A stretch of 8,536 nt of DNA, from assembly GCA_003159055.1 (NCBI GenBank), contig PMLH01000592.1:1-8536 (forward strand). The letters are read 5' to 3'. Shown in pieces: positions 1 through 5,303 of the stretch. Position numbers and translations under genes: made by a program. The notes beneath the pieces were generated by a model. The model ran no database searches, was not told the origin of the DNA, and worked only from the letters and a program-made list of their open reading frames with translations. The DNA is from Myxococcales bacterium (GTDB taxonomy: Bacteria; Myxococcota; Polyangia; Fen-1088). The stretch's first letter is position 1. Every line of letters starts with the position of its first letter.

Positions 1-99
1 AAGTTGCTCGGCAAAATACCCTCGGAGCGCATCAGCTGCATCAGCTGCACTACCAATTGGGCCCGAGCGTCGATGAGCTACTCGGTCGCCCGGCCGGCT
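1..99. other. left-edge segment without a secure gene; possible partial minus-strand reading frame
   Basis: No gene can be assigned. On the minus strand a frame is open from position 77 to the left edge, just after an in-frame TAG at 78-80. It reads LIDARAQLVVQLMQL followed by MRSEGILPSN, with mostly G or C at third codon positions (20 of 25 by hand count). It could be the beginning of a gene running off the window, for example from the GTG at 50 or the ATG at 41, but about 25 codons cannot decide this. A 9-bp direct duplication (atcagctgc, 31-39 and 40-48) lies within it. The plus strand is also open here but its translation is Arg/Ser-rich and unconvincing. Confidence 0.2.
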
Positions 100-516
100 T
101 CACAGCGAGACGAACGTCTTCGACGCCAGATTGGTCTCCATGGTCCAGACGGTTGCCCGGCCGTTCTTCAGGAGATACGGCGCGAGCATACCGAGGCCGT
201 GCGTCTCGACCATGGGCCGGAGGAACGGCAGCTTCTCTAGCACCAGCGCGGGCGTCGCGGCGTCCTTCTGCGGAATGAAGCGGCCGCGCACCCGAACCTG
301 CAGCCGTGCCTGGGGATCGAAGAAGCAAAGCTCCGCGGCTGCGTTCGCTTCGATCTGTTTGCACAGATCCTTGGTCACGCCGGTGTTGAACAAGATGCCT
401 TTGTCATCCGCGCGCAGAATCATCACCATCCGCACGCGGGGCTCGCCTGCTTCGATGGTGGCCAAGGAGCAATACGGGTTCCTCTTGATGAAATCGAGAA
501 TCTCAGGGGCGTTCAT
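100..516 (-). CDS. pyridoxamine 5'-phosphate oxidase-like FMN-binding protein
   Basis: A 138-residue protein with the compact split-barrel pattern of the pyridoxamine 5'-phosphate oxidase-related family. The N-terminal helix (MNAPEILDFIKRN) is followed by a strand, CSLATIEAGEPRVRMVMIL (16-34), whose PRVRMVM segment is the usual flavin-phosphate-binding part. Then come ILFNTGVTKDLCKQIEANA (41-59), AELCFFDPQARLQVRVRGR (61-79) and a terminal VWTMETN strand. Small single-domain members of this size are usually cytoplasmic flavin or F420 oxidoreductases or FMN-binding general-stress proteins, rather than the biosynthetic PdxH, which is around 200 residues or more. The substrate cannot be read from sequence. 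The ATG at 516 is supported by GGAG at 525-522 with 5 nt spacing. It appears monocistronic; upstream lies a decayed region. The family call is confident, the exact reaction is unknown. Confidence 0.85.
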   Translation of the reverse strand: MNAPEILDFIKRNPYCSLATIEAGEPRVRMVMILRADDKGILFNTGVTKDLCKQIEANAAAELCFFDPQARLQVRVRGRFIPQKDAATPALVLEKLPFLRPMVETHGLGMLAPYLLKNGRATVWTMETNLASKTFVSL

Positions 517-650
517 GGTTTCTCCAGCAAGAATGCGCGCACCTTATCGGTTTCGCAGGCGATCCGGCAAGGGATCTTCGCGCCCTGTCGAGAACTACAC
601 CCGCACCCGCCCAAGCTCGCCACTTCGGCGTCGTCGCTCCAGAGAGCAAC
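517..650. other. upstream region of the flavin-binding gene; no gene seen
   Basis: This stretch must carry the promoter of the minus-strand flavoprotein gene that starts at 516, but I see no convincing -35/-10 pair. All frames give Arg/Ser/Pro-rich shadow translations. I looked on the plus strand for the CxxxCxxC cluster that should precede the radical SAM relic at 651 and did not find it, so the 5' end of that gene appears to be lost rather than frameshifted. Confidence 0.4.
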
Positions 651-1070
651 GTGCCGGAAGATGGGGCCTGGTTGCCGACCCCGGACGAGATCGAGGAGAC
701 CATCCTCGCCGCCATCTTGCCGGGGCCCGAGCCGCCCAAATGGCTCACCCTCTCCGGCAACGCCAAGCCAACCCTGCCCCCCGCGTTTCCGGCCATCGTC
801 GATCGAGTCTGCTCGCTTCGCGATCGCACGGTAAGCGCTCTTTGCAGGCGGGCCTTCGGGTAATCTCGATCACCTCGAGGTGAGGCCTGGCTCACTAACG
901 TCGCGAAAATTCGTCCCGTCACGGTCCAGCTCTATTCGCTCGATCGCGACGCGGCCAACGCGAAACTTCTTCGTGCCAAAACGCACGAGCTACAAGGCAT
1001 TTCCGACCGGCTTTCCGCGTTTGGCATTCCCGCCACGGTCTACGAGCGCACCGCCGCTGCACTGCGGTGA
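651..1070 (+). pseudogene. radical SAM protein relic (5'-truncated, internally deleted)
   Basis: Two blocks in the same plus-strand frame match the two ends of a common bacterial radical SAM family. Block 1 (about 651-830) reads LPTPDEIEETILAAI, then PPKWLTLSGNAKPTLPPAF and PAIVDRVCSLRDR. This corresponds to the family segment usually written as [FL]SGNGEPTLHPDF plus PEIVDRV, with Gly, Glu and His of the core changed to Ala, Lys and Pro. Block 2 (about 882-1067) reads GEAWLTNVAKIRPVTVQLYS, LDRDAANAKLL and SDRLSAFGIPATVYE, matching the C-terminal part (EAWL...RP..VQLYTLDR...GIPAEVY). A TAA at 861-863 separates the blocks, and roughly 80-90 codons of the expected middle are missing. The N-terminal CxxxCxxC 4Fe-4S motif is not found upstream. 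The remaining frame cannot encode a working enzyme. The family alignment is from memory; the intact ancestor's substrate is unknown. Confidence 0.72.
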
Positions 1071-1108
1071 TCAGGTTTTCGATGGAGCCCTGTTGACAAC
1101 CCTGATCA
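1068..1108. repeat. inverted repeat at the end of the radical SAM relic
   Basis: The 8-bp arms tgatcagg (1068-1075) and cctgatca (1101-1108) are exact inverted copies around a 25-nt spacer. The left arm begins with the TGA stop of the radical SAM relic. The right arm sits inside a perfect 10-bp palindrome, cctgatcagg (1101-1110). There is no following T-run, so an intrinsic terminator is weakly supported. It may instead be a protein-binding site or chance. Confidence 0.3.
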
Positions 1109-1122
1109 GGGGGCGCTATCAC
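1093..1122 (+). promoter_or_regulatory. possible sigma-70-like promoter
   Basis: A perfect TTGACA (1093-1098) is followed after 18 nt by TATCAC (1117-1122), which matches 4 of 6 bases of a -10 box. It would start transcription close to the ATG at 1129, implying a leaderless or nearly leaderless message for the small open frame there. In high-GC DNA such a -35 is uncommon, but the -10 is weak and the region is decayed, so this is only a candidate. Confidence 0.25.
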
Positions 1123-1128
1123 GATCGT

Positions 1129-1344
1129 ATGGCTAGTAGGTGGCTTCCCTCGAACCTAGATGCCTTGTACTTCAGGTGCACCTCGCAGGGCCCTGACCGG
1201 TTGTCCAAAATTGGGCGCGCAGAAACGTCGTGGTTTCTGCAGGAGGCGTTGCTCGAAGAGCAAACCTTCATTCCGCCGAACGCCGAGCGGATCAGGAAGC
1301 TCCGAACCCTGCTCGACATCGTCGACCGCAAGAGTCTGCGATAG
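1129..1344 (+). CDS. small hypothetical open frame, possibly the 3' remnant of an unknown gene
   Basis: A 71-codon frame from the ATG at 1129 to the TAG at 1342-1344. I do not recognise the product. The last 40 codons look protein-like: ETSWFLQEALLEEQTF followed by PNAERIRKLRTLLDIVDRK, an amphipathic helical pattern with about 80% G or C at third positions. The first part is less convincing. The frame is open upstream as far as 880, but there it overlaps the radical SAM relic in another frame, so real coding is unlikely before about 1100. There is no good ribosome-binding site; a G-rich run lies about 14 nt upstream. It may be a genuine small gene or the broken end of a larger one, in keeping with the relics on either side. 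Confidence 0.22.
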   Translation: MASRWLPSNLDALYFRCTSQGPDRLSKIGRAETSWFLQEALLEEQTFIPPNAERIRKLRTLLDIVDRKSLR

Positions 1345-1378
1345 ATCTTCTCTCTTCCCGAGGCGTTGAGCTCGACGT

Positions 1379-1516
1379 TTACTTGCTCCGTGCCTCCGTG
1401 CCTCCCTGTTTGTCCCTCCGATCTGCGGGGAAGGTAAACGAGAAGGTCGCGCCTCGGCCTTCGTTGTTGGTTGCGGTGATGCTTCCGCGGTGCGCTTCCA
1501 AATGGGAACTGAGAGC
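1379..1516 (-). pseudogene. histidine kinase C-terminal remnant (end of HATPase domain)
   Basis: Directly after the TAG of the Cys-rich lipoprotein gene (1519-1517), and in the same minus-strand frame, 45 codons remain open to the TAA at 1381-1379. The translation reads ALSSHLEAHRGSITATN, then NEGRGATFSFTFPADR and a charged tail. This is the hallmark end of a sensor histidine kinase HATPase_c domain, whose usual form is (I/V)VEAHGG.I...N..GRGATF.F.LP, that is the last helix, the G2-like GRGATF loop and the final strand. There is no plausible start codon or ribosome-binding site, and the rest of the kinase is absent. It is therefore a gene end left by a rearrangement whose breakpoint lies near 1517. 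The last codons contain an 8-bp tandem duplication (1387-1402). Confidence 0.7.
1387..1402. repeat. 8-bp tandem duplication
   Basis: The unit tccgtgcc occurs twice back to back (1387-1394 and 1395-1402) and then degenerates. It lies in the last codons of the histidine kinase remnant, where it encodes part of the charged tail. It may be a simple slippage product. Confidence 0.5.
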
Positions 1517-2386
1517 CTACGGCGACGAGGAAGGGCTCACACAACTTCCGACGGGGCTGCACTGGGAAAAGCCGTCGACGCGGCCGGCACAGTCGCTGCT
1601 GTCGACGCAGCCAACACACCAAGCGCTGACTGGATCGCAGCGGGGCTGGGCAGCCGAAGGGCAGTCGGCGTTGCTGAGACAGAACTGGATACTGCCTTGA
1701 CAGACGTTGGACATCTTGTCACATGCGCGCGGGGGTTGAAACATCAAGCAGTCCCAGTCGGTGTAGCAAGGGCGCTCGCAAAGATTGTCGGTGGAATTGC
1801 AGCGGGAACCGTAGCTCTCGCAAAATTGCGAGGCCGTGCATGTGCAGACCTTGGGCGTGATCGCAACCCCTCCCTGATCGCGAATCTCGGCACAAGTATC
1901 AAGCCCCGGCAACTGGACGCAATCAGCCGAAGTTGTGCAGACACTCATGCACACCTGACCGAACGGATGACATATTTCGTTCGGGAAGCAGTCGTTGCGC
2001 GACTGGCAGCTCCTCGGCGGACGAACTATCTGGCCGCCATCGCGGCCTGACCAAGGTCCCTGCCCAAAGTCCACGGGCGATTGCAGTGCCGCGTCCGGCC
2101 CTGCGTCCGGCTCAGCCTCCGGACCTGCCTCCGGCCCAGTCTCCACACCAATCTCCGGAGCAACTTCGGGTGCCGCTTCCGGCCCGGTTTCCCGCCCAGT
2201 TGCCGCATCGGCTGCACAGTGCGGATTGTTCGAACAGTAGCGCTCGAAGGCGGAGTCGAAATTGCAGGCTCCGCCAAGCCCCAGGGCGGCGACCAGCAGG
2301 TTCCTGAAAAGACGGCGCGCGGCCTTCGTGGCCCAACCGTTGCGGCACGGCGTGGCCTGCCAGGTCCGGCGTTCACCGAAAATCAC
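1517..2386 (-). CDS. Cys-rich putative lipoprotein with acidic Pro-rich spacer
   Basis: A 289-residue exported protein, last gene of the ECF operon. I chose the GTG at 2386: it forms a GTGA overlap with the stop of the gene before it and has GGGGGA (2398-2393) 6 nt upstream. The frame is open to an ATG at 2545, but that would overlap the upstream gene by about 160 bp. Residues 24-40 form a basic-then-hydrophobic export signal (KAARRLFRNLLVAALGLGGA), ending at Cys41 in a lipobox-like GGAC, atypical in having Gly at -3. Residues 68-99 are a degenerate tandem of Gly/Ala-Pro-Glu units (GPEAAPEVAPE and similar), a flexible tether. Residues 127-284 carry about 24 Cys in repeated DC(x4-5)C units such as CQSRNDCFPNEIC, CTTSADC, CYTDWDC, CLSNADC and CVDSSDC, which should form disulphides. 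Similar Cys-repeat surface proteins are frequent in myxobacteria; their function is unknown. It is probably membrane-anchored and regulated with the sigma factor. Confidence 0.8.
   Translation of the reverse strand: MIFGERRTWQATPCRNGWATKAARRLFRNLLVAALGLGGACNFDSAFERYCSNNPHCAADAATGRETGPEAAPEVAPEIGVETGPEAGPEAEPDAGPDAALQSPVDFGQGPWSGRDGGQIVRPPRSCQSRNDCFPNEICHPFGQVCMSVCTTSADCVQLPGLDTCAEIRDQGGVAITPKVCTCTASQFCESYGSRCNSTDNLCERPCYTDWDCLMFQPPRACDKMSNVCQGSIQFCLSNADCPSAAQPRCDPVSAWCVGCVDSSDCAGRVDGFSQCSPVGSCVSPSSSP
2090..2185 (-). repeat. degenerate coding repeat (Gly/Ala-Pro-Glu/Asp units)
   Basis: About 32 codons made of imperfect 6-12 bp units encode GPEAAPEVAPE, TGPEAGPEAEPDAGPDAA and related strings. 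On the plus strand this appears as recurring tccgg(c/a)c(c/t) motifs. It is the spacer between the lipid-anchor end and the Cys-rich domain of the lipoprotein. Such repeats often vary in length between strains. Confidence 0.65.
2383..2386 (-). promoter_or_regulatory. GTGA stop/start overlap (translational coupling)
   Basis: The TGA of the membrane-hairpin gene (2385-2383) shares bases with the GTG start of the Cys-rich lipoprotein gene (2386-2384). With GGGGGA placed 6 nt before the GTG, this fixes the lipoprotein start and implies coupled translation. Confidence 0.65.
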
Positions 2387-3525
2387 GGAAAATCCCCCGC
2401 AATAGCGATCACGCCGCCGCCCGGCACCGGCGAGGCCAGCGTGGTCACCGACGAACCGCCGGACGAGTGCGTGGAAAATCCGATGATCCCAGTGCCCACC
2501 CCGACCACCGCAACGCCCGACAGAACCAGACTGGCGGTCTGCCAATTCTCACCCGCCGACTTGTGTGCCTGCGCGCTGCCGTAGGGTTGCGTTGTGTCCG
2601 AAAGAGCGTTGTAGTGACCGCGCGCCACCACGGCGCAAACGCCCGCAGCAACGGCCGCGCCCGCGCCAATCGCCGTCGGAATCCAAGGCCACCGAGGCTT
2701 AGGCTTCGCTGCACGGGCGGCCACCAGCTCCGCCGATGGCAAGCCGCCCGCTTCGCCACGCGGCTGGTCCGCCGCGGCCTCGATGGGACTCTCTGGCTTG
2801 CTCTCGGATTGGCCGACTTCGGCGGGCGTGGCGCGACTGACCGGCTTCGCCTCAGGACGAGCCAGCGGCTTGGCTTCGCCCGGACGGCTCACCGGCTTCG
2901 AATCGGTGCGGCTGGTGTAGACGACCGTCGGCAACGCCGGCGGCGCCGGCCCCTCAACCACAGCGGGTGCGGGCGCCGCCACACGGACAGGGATCGGCGG
3001 CGGGACGGGCCCCGGTGCGATTCTCGATGCGAGTGAACGCGACGACTCGGCCCTGGTCGTGGCACTCGGCGGGGCGGACACCTGTGCTGCGCCGCTCGTC
3101 GCTGGCGCCTCGACCTTGCGAGTCGGCCGAGCTGTCACTTCTTTGCCTTTGCTGGCGGCAACGGCCTGCCAGGGCATCAGCAGGTGGGCTTGAATCGCTA
3201 TGGCGCGAGCCCGATCGAAAAGCGAGCTTCCGGCCGGCAGATGCATCGTGGTCGAGGCTACGTGCTGCTCGTGGCGGACCTCGACCCGGCAGAGCCCCGG
3301 TCCGGTTTCCGTGACCCTGACCTTCCCGCAGTACTCGCACGGCCGGCTGGTCGGGCCTACCAGCACGACCCGGGCGCCGCCAGCCACCAAGGCCCGCGCG
3401 ACGGCCTCGGCCAGCTCGGGCAGCTCCGCACCAGACGCGGTGACAGCTTCAACCTGCAGATCCGGGGTATGCAGAGGCGCCGACAGGCCAAGCATAACCA
3501 GCATTGCTGCGGTCACTCCGTTCAT
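2383..3525 (-). CDS. signal-peptide protein with Pro/Ala-rich linker and C-terminal membrane hairpin
   Basis: A 380-residue protein with no recognised enzymatic domain. Residues 1-17 are a short hydrophobic signal (GVTAAMLVMLGLSA). Residues 20-125 form a compact N-terminal domain with the pattern LPELAEAVARALVAGGARVV and a possible metal or disulphide pair, CEYC (63-66), plus Cys79. Residues 126-275 are a low-complexity Pro/Ala/Lys linker with an internal repeat (KPVSRPGEAKPLARPEAKPVSR). Two hydrophobic helices follow: 280-301 (WIPTAIGAGAAVAAGVCAVV) and 331-351 (ASLVLSGVAVVGVGTGIIGF). A Gly-rich tail, SPVPGGGVIAIAGDF, ends the protein. This long-linker plus Gly-rich hairpin layout is common in predicted envelope proteins of Myxococcota. 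It is coupled by ATGA to the anti-sigma gene upstream and by GTGA to the lipoprotein gene downstream. It may sense or transmit the signal to the anti-sigma factor; this is inference. Confidence 0.75.
   Translation of the reverse strand: MNGVTAAMLVMLGLSAPLHTPDLQVEAVTASGAELPELAEAVARALVAGGARVVLVGPTSRPCEYCGKVRVTETGPGLCRVEVRHEQHVASTTMHLPAGSSLFDRARAIAIQAHLLMPWQAVAASKGKEVTARPTRKVEAPATSGAAQVSAPPSATTRAESSRSLASRIAPGPVPPPIPVRVAAPAPAVVEGPAPPALPTVVYTSRTDSKPVSRPGEAKPLARPEAKPVSRATPAEVGQSESKPESPIEAAADQPRGEAGGLPSAELVAARAAKPKPRWPWIPTAIGAGAAVAAGVCAVVARGHYNALSDTTQPYGSAQAHKSAGENWQTASLVLSGVAVVGVGTGIIGFSTHSSGGSSVTTLASPVPGGGVIAIAGDFP
3522..3525 (-). promoter_or_regulatory. ATGA stop/start overlap (translational coupling)
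   Basis: The TGA of the anti-sigma gene (3524-3522) overlaps the ATG of the membrane-hairpin gene (3525-3523). There is no strong ribosome-binding site before this ATG, so reinitiation after the anti-sigma gene is the likely route of translation. Confidence 0.65.
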
Positions 3526-4622
3526 CTACTGGAATGTACCCGGGATCTGGCCAGAGCGGCATGCACGCCGTCCGGAAAACGGCGTAGGCAATCCGACCAA
3601 GTACCGGCGCTTTCTTTCGGGCTCGCCTGCTGCACCAGAATCGCCAACTCGGCGCAAGCATTTTCGGCCCACAGGGACTGCTGGCCTTCGGGCAGAAGAG
3701 CCAGCGCCTGGCGGTAATGGTCCATGGCTTCGTTGCGTTTGCCACGCGCGGAAAGCGACCAAGCCAATAGAGCCTGGGCTTCCGCCCGCTGGACAACGTC
3801 TGGGCTCGACCCCAGAAGCTGGCCGATCTGCTTTTCCGCCGCGCCGAATTCGCCGTGATCCAGCGCCGCAAGTGTCGAATGACGCAAACCATCGCGATAC
3901 ACCTCGGCAGACGGGACCATTGCCGACTCCCCTGCCCTGAGCGTTTGTACCGGTCGACCGATGCCCTCGGGACGAACTTCCACCACGCCTTCCGCGACCT
4001 GAACCTGGGTCTCTTGGCCGGTCCGAATGACCTGAAAGCGAGTGCCGTGAACGCGCACTTCCGCGTCCGGCGTACGCACGGACAGAGATCTGCCCGGCGA
4101 CAGCTTGGGCACGTCGACGAAAACACGCCCCGACGGCAAGAGCAGCGCCTGGTCTTCCTTGGTGGAAGAGGCCAGCTTGAGCGATCCGGCCTCGAGTCGA
4201 ATGCGCACGCCGTTGTCGAGGATGGCGGACTGCGGTTCCGAGGTGGCTTGGATCTCCACGCCCGGCGCAAGCAGTTTGGGCGCAAGCTGATGGGCCCGGC
4301 CAATCAGCACGGCAGCAATCAGCCCGGCGGCCAGCGCCGCAGTTCCCAGCGCGGTGTAGAGGAACGGCACCGACCGACGAACCGCTCGGCGACGACGCTG
4401 GCTTCGCGCCGCGCTCGCGGCAGCCCCAGCGATTTCGTCGAAAGCGGGAACCGCAACCGGCAAGCGCGCGATTTCCGAAAGCGCAAGATCGACCTGTGGC
4501 AAGGCTTTGAAGGCCAGCCGGCATTCGGAGCAAGTCTGCAGGTGGAAAAGCCATTCCGGATCGGTCGGGTTCTCCAAAGCCGGGGCGAAGTAACGTTCGC
4601 GCAAGAACAGACAGTCGCTCAT
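3522..4622 (-). CDS. FecR-domain transmembrane anti-sigma factor with TPR-like C-terminus
   Basis: A 366-residue regulator of the ECF sigma factor encoded just upstream. The cytoplasmic N-terminus holds H27-x3-C31-x2-C34 (HLQTCSEC), the zinc-associated anti-sigma (ZAS-type) motif. An Arg-rich stretch (RSQRRRRAVRR, 73-83) precedes one membrane helix at about 86-108 (FLYTALGTAALAAGLIAAVL), which gives an N-in orientation. The periplasmic FecR domain spans about 125-245: NGVRIRLEAGSLKL, LPSGRVFVDVPKL, VRTPDAEVRVHGTRFQV, VQVAEGVVEVR and LRAGESAMV. The C-terminal 110 residues are helical and TPR-like (AALDHGEFGAAEKQIGQLL, AEAQALLAWSLSARGKRNEA, MDHYRQALALLPEG). Classic FecR receives a signal from a TonB-dependent outer-membrane receptor; none is present here, so the input is unknown. 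The gene overlaps both neighbours by ATGA. The family call is strong, the signal is inference. Confidence 0.88.
   Translation of the reverse strand: MSDCLFLRERYFAPALENPTDPEWLFHLQTCSECRLAFKALPQVDLALSEIARLPVAVPAFDEIAGAAASAARSQRRRRAVRRSVPFLYTALGTAALAAGLIAAVLIGRAHQLAPKLLAPGVEIQATSEPQSAILDNGVRIRLEAGSLKLASSTKEDQALLLPSGRVFVDVPKLSPGRSLSVRTPDAEVRVHGTRFQVIRTGQETQVQVAEGVVEVRPEGIGRPVQTLRAGESAMVPSAEVYRDGLRHSTLAALDHGEFGAAEKQIGQLLGSSPDVVQRAEAQALLAWSLSARGKRNEAMDHYRQALALLPEGQQSLWAENACAELAILVQQASPKESAGTWSDCLRRFPDGVHAALARSRVHSSR
4619..4622 (-). promoter_or_regulatory. ATGA stop/start overlap (translational coupling)
   Basis: The sigma factor TGA (4621-4619) overlaps the anti-sigma ATG (4622-4620). This is the usual arrangement that keeps sigma and anti-sigma in balance. 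Confidence 0.7.
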
Positions 4623-5230
4623 GTCCGTTCCTCCATGCTTGCCGGAGTTGCGTCCGTGACCAGCCCGGCCTCGCTCATCCGGAGGGACAGCTCGGCACGA
4701 CTGCGCGACAGGCGAGCCAAGATGGTCCCGCGCGGTTCGCCGGAGATTTCCGCAATCTCGGCCACGGTGTAGCCCTCGGCCTGCAACAGCAGGGCAAACT
4801 TCTTCGTCGGATCCATCTGGCCCAGAATTGCCAGCACCTTGCGCGCGAGATCCCGTCCCTCGACGTGCGGCTCGAATCGTGAAACCGGCTCGTCTTCGGG
4901 CGGCGGAGCGGTTCGCTTGGCGCGAGCATCGTCCCGGATGGCGTTGTAGGCACGGTTGGTAGCGATGCGAGCCAGCCAGGTTGCAAGGCTAACTTCGCCA
5001 CGAAAACCGGCGATGCCGCGAAATGCCGCGACGAAGGTTTCTTGAAGCAGCTCCTCCGCACGCGCCGTGTTACGAACGATGCCAGTCAATAGGCGCATCA
5101 GCCTCGGCGCATAGTGCTGATAGCACTCCCGGTAGGCAGCGTCCTCTCCGGCGACAAGCCGCGCTCGTAGGGCGCGTTCCCCAATCTCACCTGGGAAAAA
5201 TAGAATGTTTTGGTCGCGCTCGTCTGTCAC
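4619..5230 (-). CDS. ECF-type RNA polymerase sigma factor
   Basis: A 203-residue sigma-70 family protein with only regions 2 and 4, the size and layout of ECF (group 4) sigma factors. Region 2 covers about 33-103: YRECYQHYAPRLMRLLTGIV, the core-binding and -10 helix EELLQETFVAAFRGIAGFRG, then SLATWLARIATNRAYNAIRD. A short acidic/Pro linker (APPPEDEPVSRFEP) leads to region 4 at about 127-184, with the helix-turn-helix YTVAEIAEISGEPRGTILAR followed by LSRSRAEL, which reads the -35 element. The start is GTG at 5230, with AGGAGG at 5247-5242, 11 nt upstream, somewhat long spacing. It is the first gene of the four-gene operon and overlaps the anti-sigma gene by ATGA. Such factors usually activate their own operon once the anti-sigma factor releases them. 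Confidence 0.95.
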   Translation of the reverse strand: MTDERDQNILFFPGEIGERALRARLVAGEDAAYRECYQHYAPRLMRLLTGIVRNTARAEELLQETFVAAFRGIAGFRGEVSLATWLARIATNRAYNAIRDDARAKRTAPPPEDEPVSRFEPHVEGRDLARKVLAILGQMDPTKKFALLLQAEGYTVAEIAEISGEPRGTILARLSRSRAELSLRMSEAGLVTDATPASMEERT

Positions 5231-5241
5231 CGCAGGCCTCG

Positions 5242-5247
5242 CCTCCT
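5242..5247 (-). promoter_or_regulatory. ribosome-binding site of the sigma factor gene
   Basis: A full AGGAGG lies 11 nt before the GTG at 5230. A weaker GAGG lies nearer to the start. No ATG in frame offers better spacing, so the GTG is kept as the start. Confidence 0.6.
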
Positions 5248-5273
5248 ATTGTACTTGACACCGCAACGCCCAC

Positions 5274-5303
5274 GACGATTGCAATCACCCGCGCCGAAGT
5301 TCC
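5274..5303 (-). promoter_or_regulatory. candidate ECF-type (autoregulatory) promoter
   Basis: On the minus strand GGAACTT (5303-5297) matches the AAC-containing -35 element typical of ECF sigma factors. CGTC (5277-5274), a typical ECF -10 core, follows after 19 nt, about 43 nt before the sigma factor start. The spacing is a few bases longer than is usual for such pairs, so the match is only suggestive. Confidence 0.25.

Noticed and set aside
131..883. Long plus-strand open frame of 250 codons opposite the flavin-binding gene
   Set aside because: The translation is Arg/Ser-rich without domain pattern and runs antisense to a well-supported gene with a ribosome-binding site; a high-GC shadow frame.
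503..922. Minus-strand open frame of 139 codons across the relic region
   Set aside because: It lies antisense to the radical SAM relic, has no recognisable motif and is Arg/Gly/Ser-rich; treated as a shadow.
2387..2545. N-terminal extension of the Cys-rich lipoprotein to an upstream ATG
   Set aside because: It would overlap the preceding gene by about 160 bp and bury the export signal; the GTG at 2386 has a ribosome-binding site and a GTGA overlap.
3449..4554. Alternative minus-strand open frames of about 284-342 codons within the anti-sigma gene
   Set aside because: They are frame shadows of the FecR gene, rich in Arg/Ser/Gly and with no domain.
5248..5260. TACAAT (minus strand) and TTGACA (plus strand) just upstream of the sigma factor
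   Set aside because: The TACAAT would start transcription downstream of the AGGAGG, removing it from the message, and no -35 is suitably spaced. The plus-strand TTGACA has no gene to serve.
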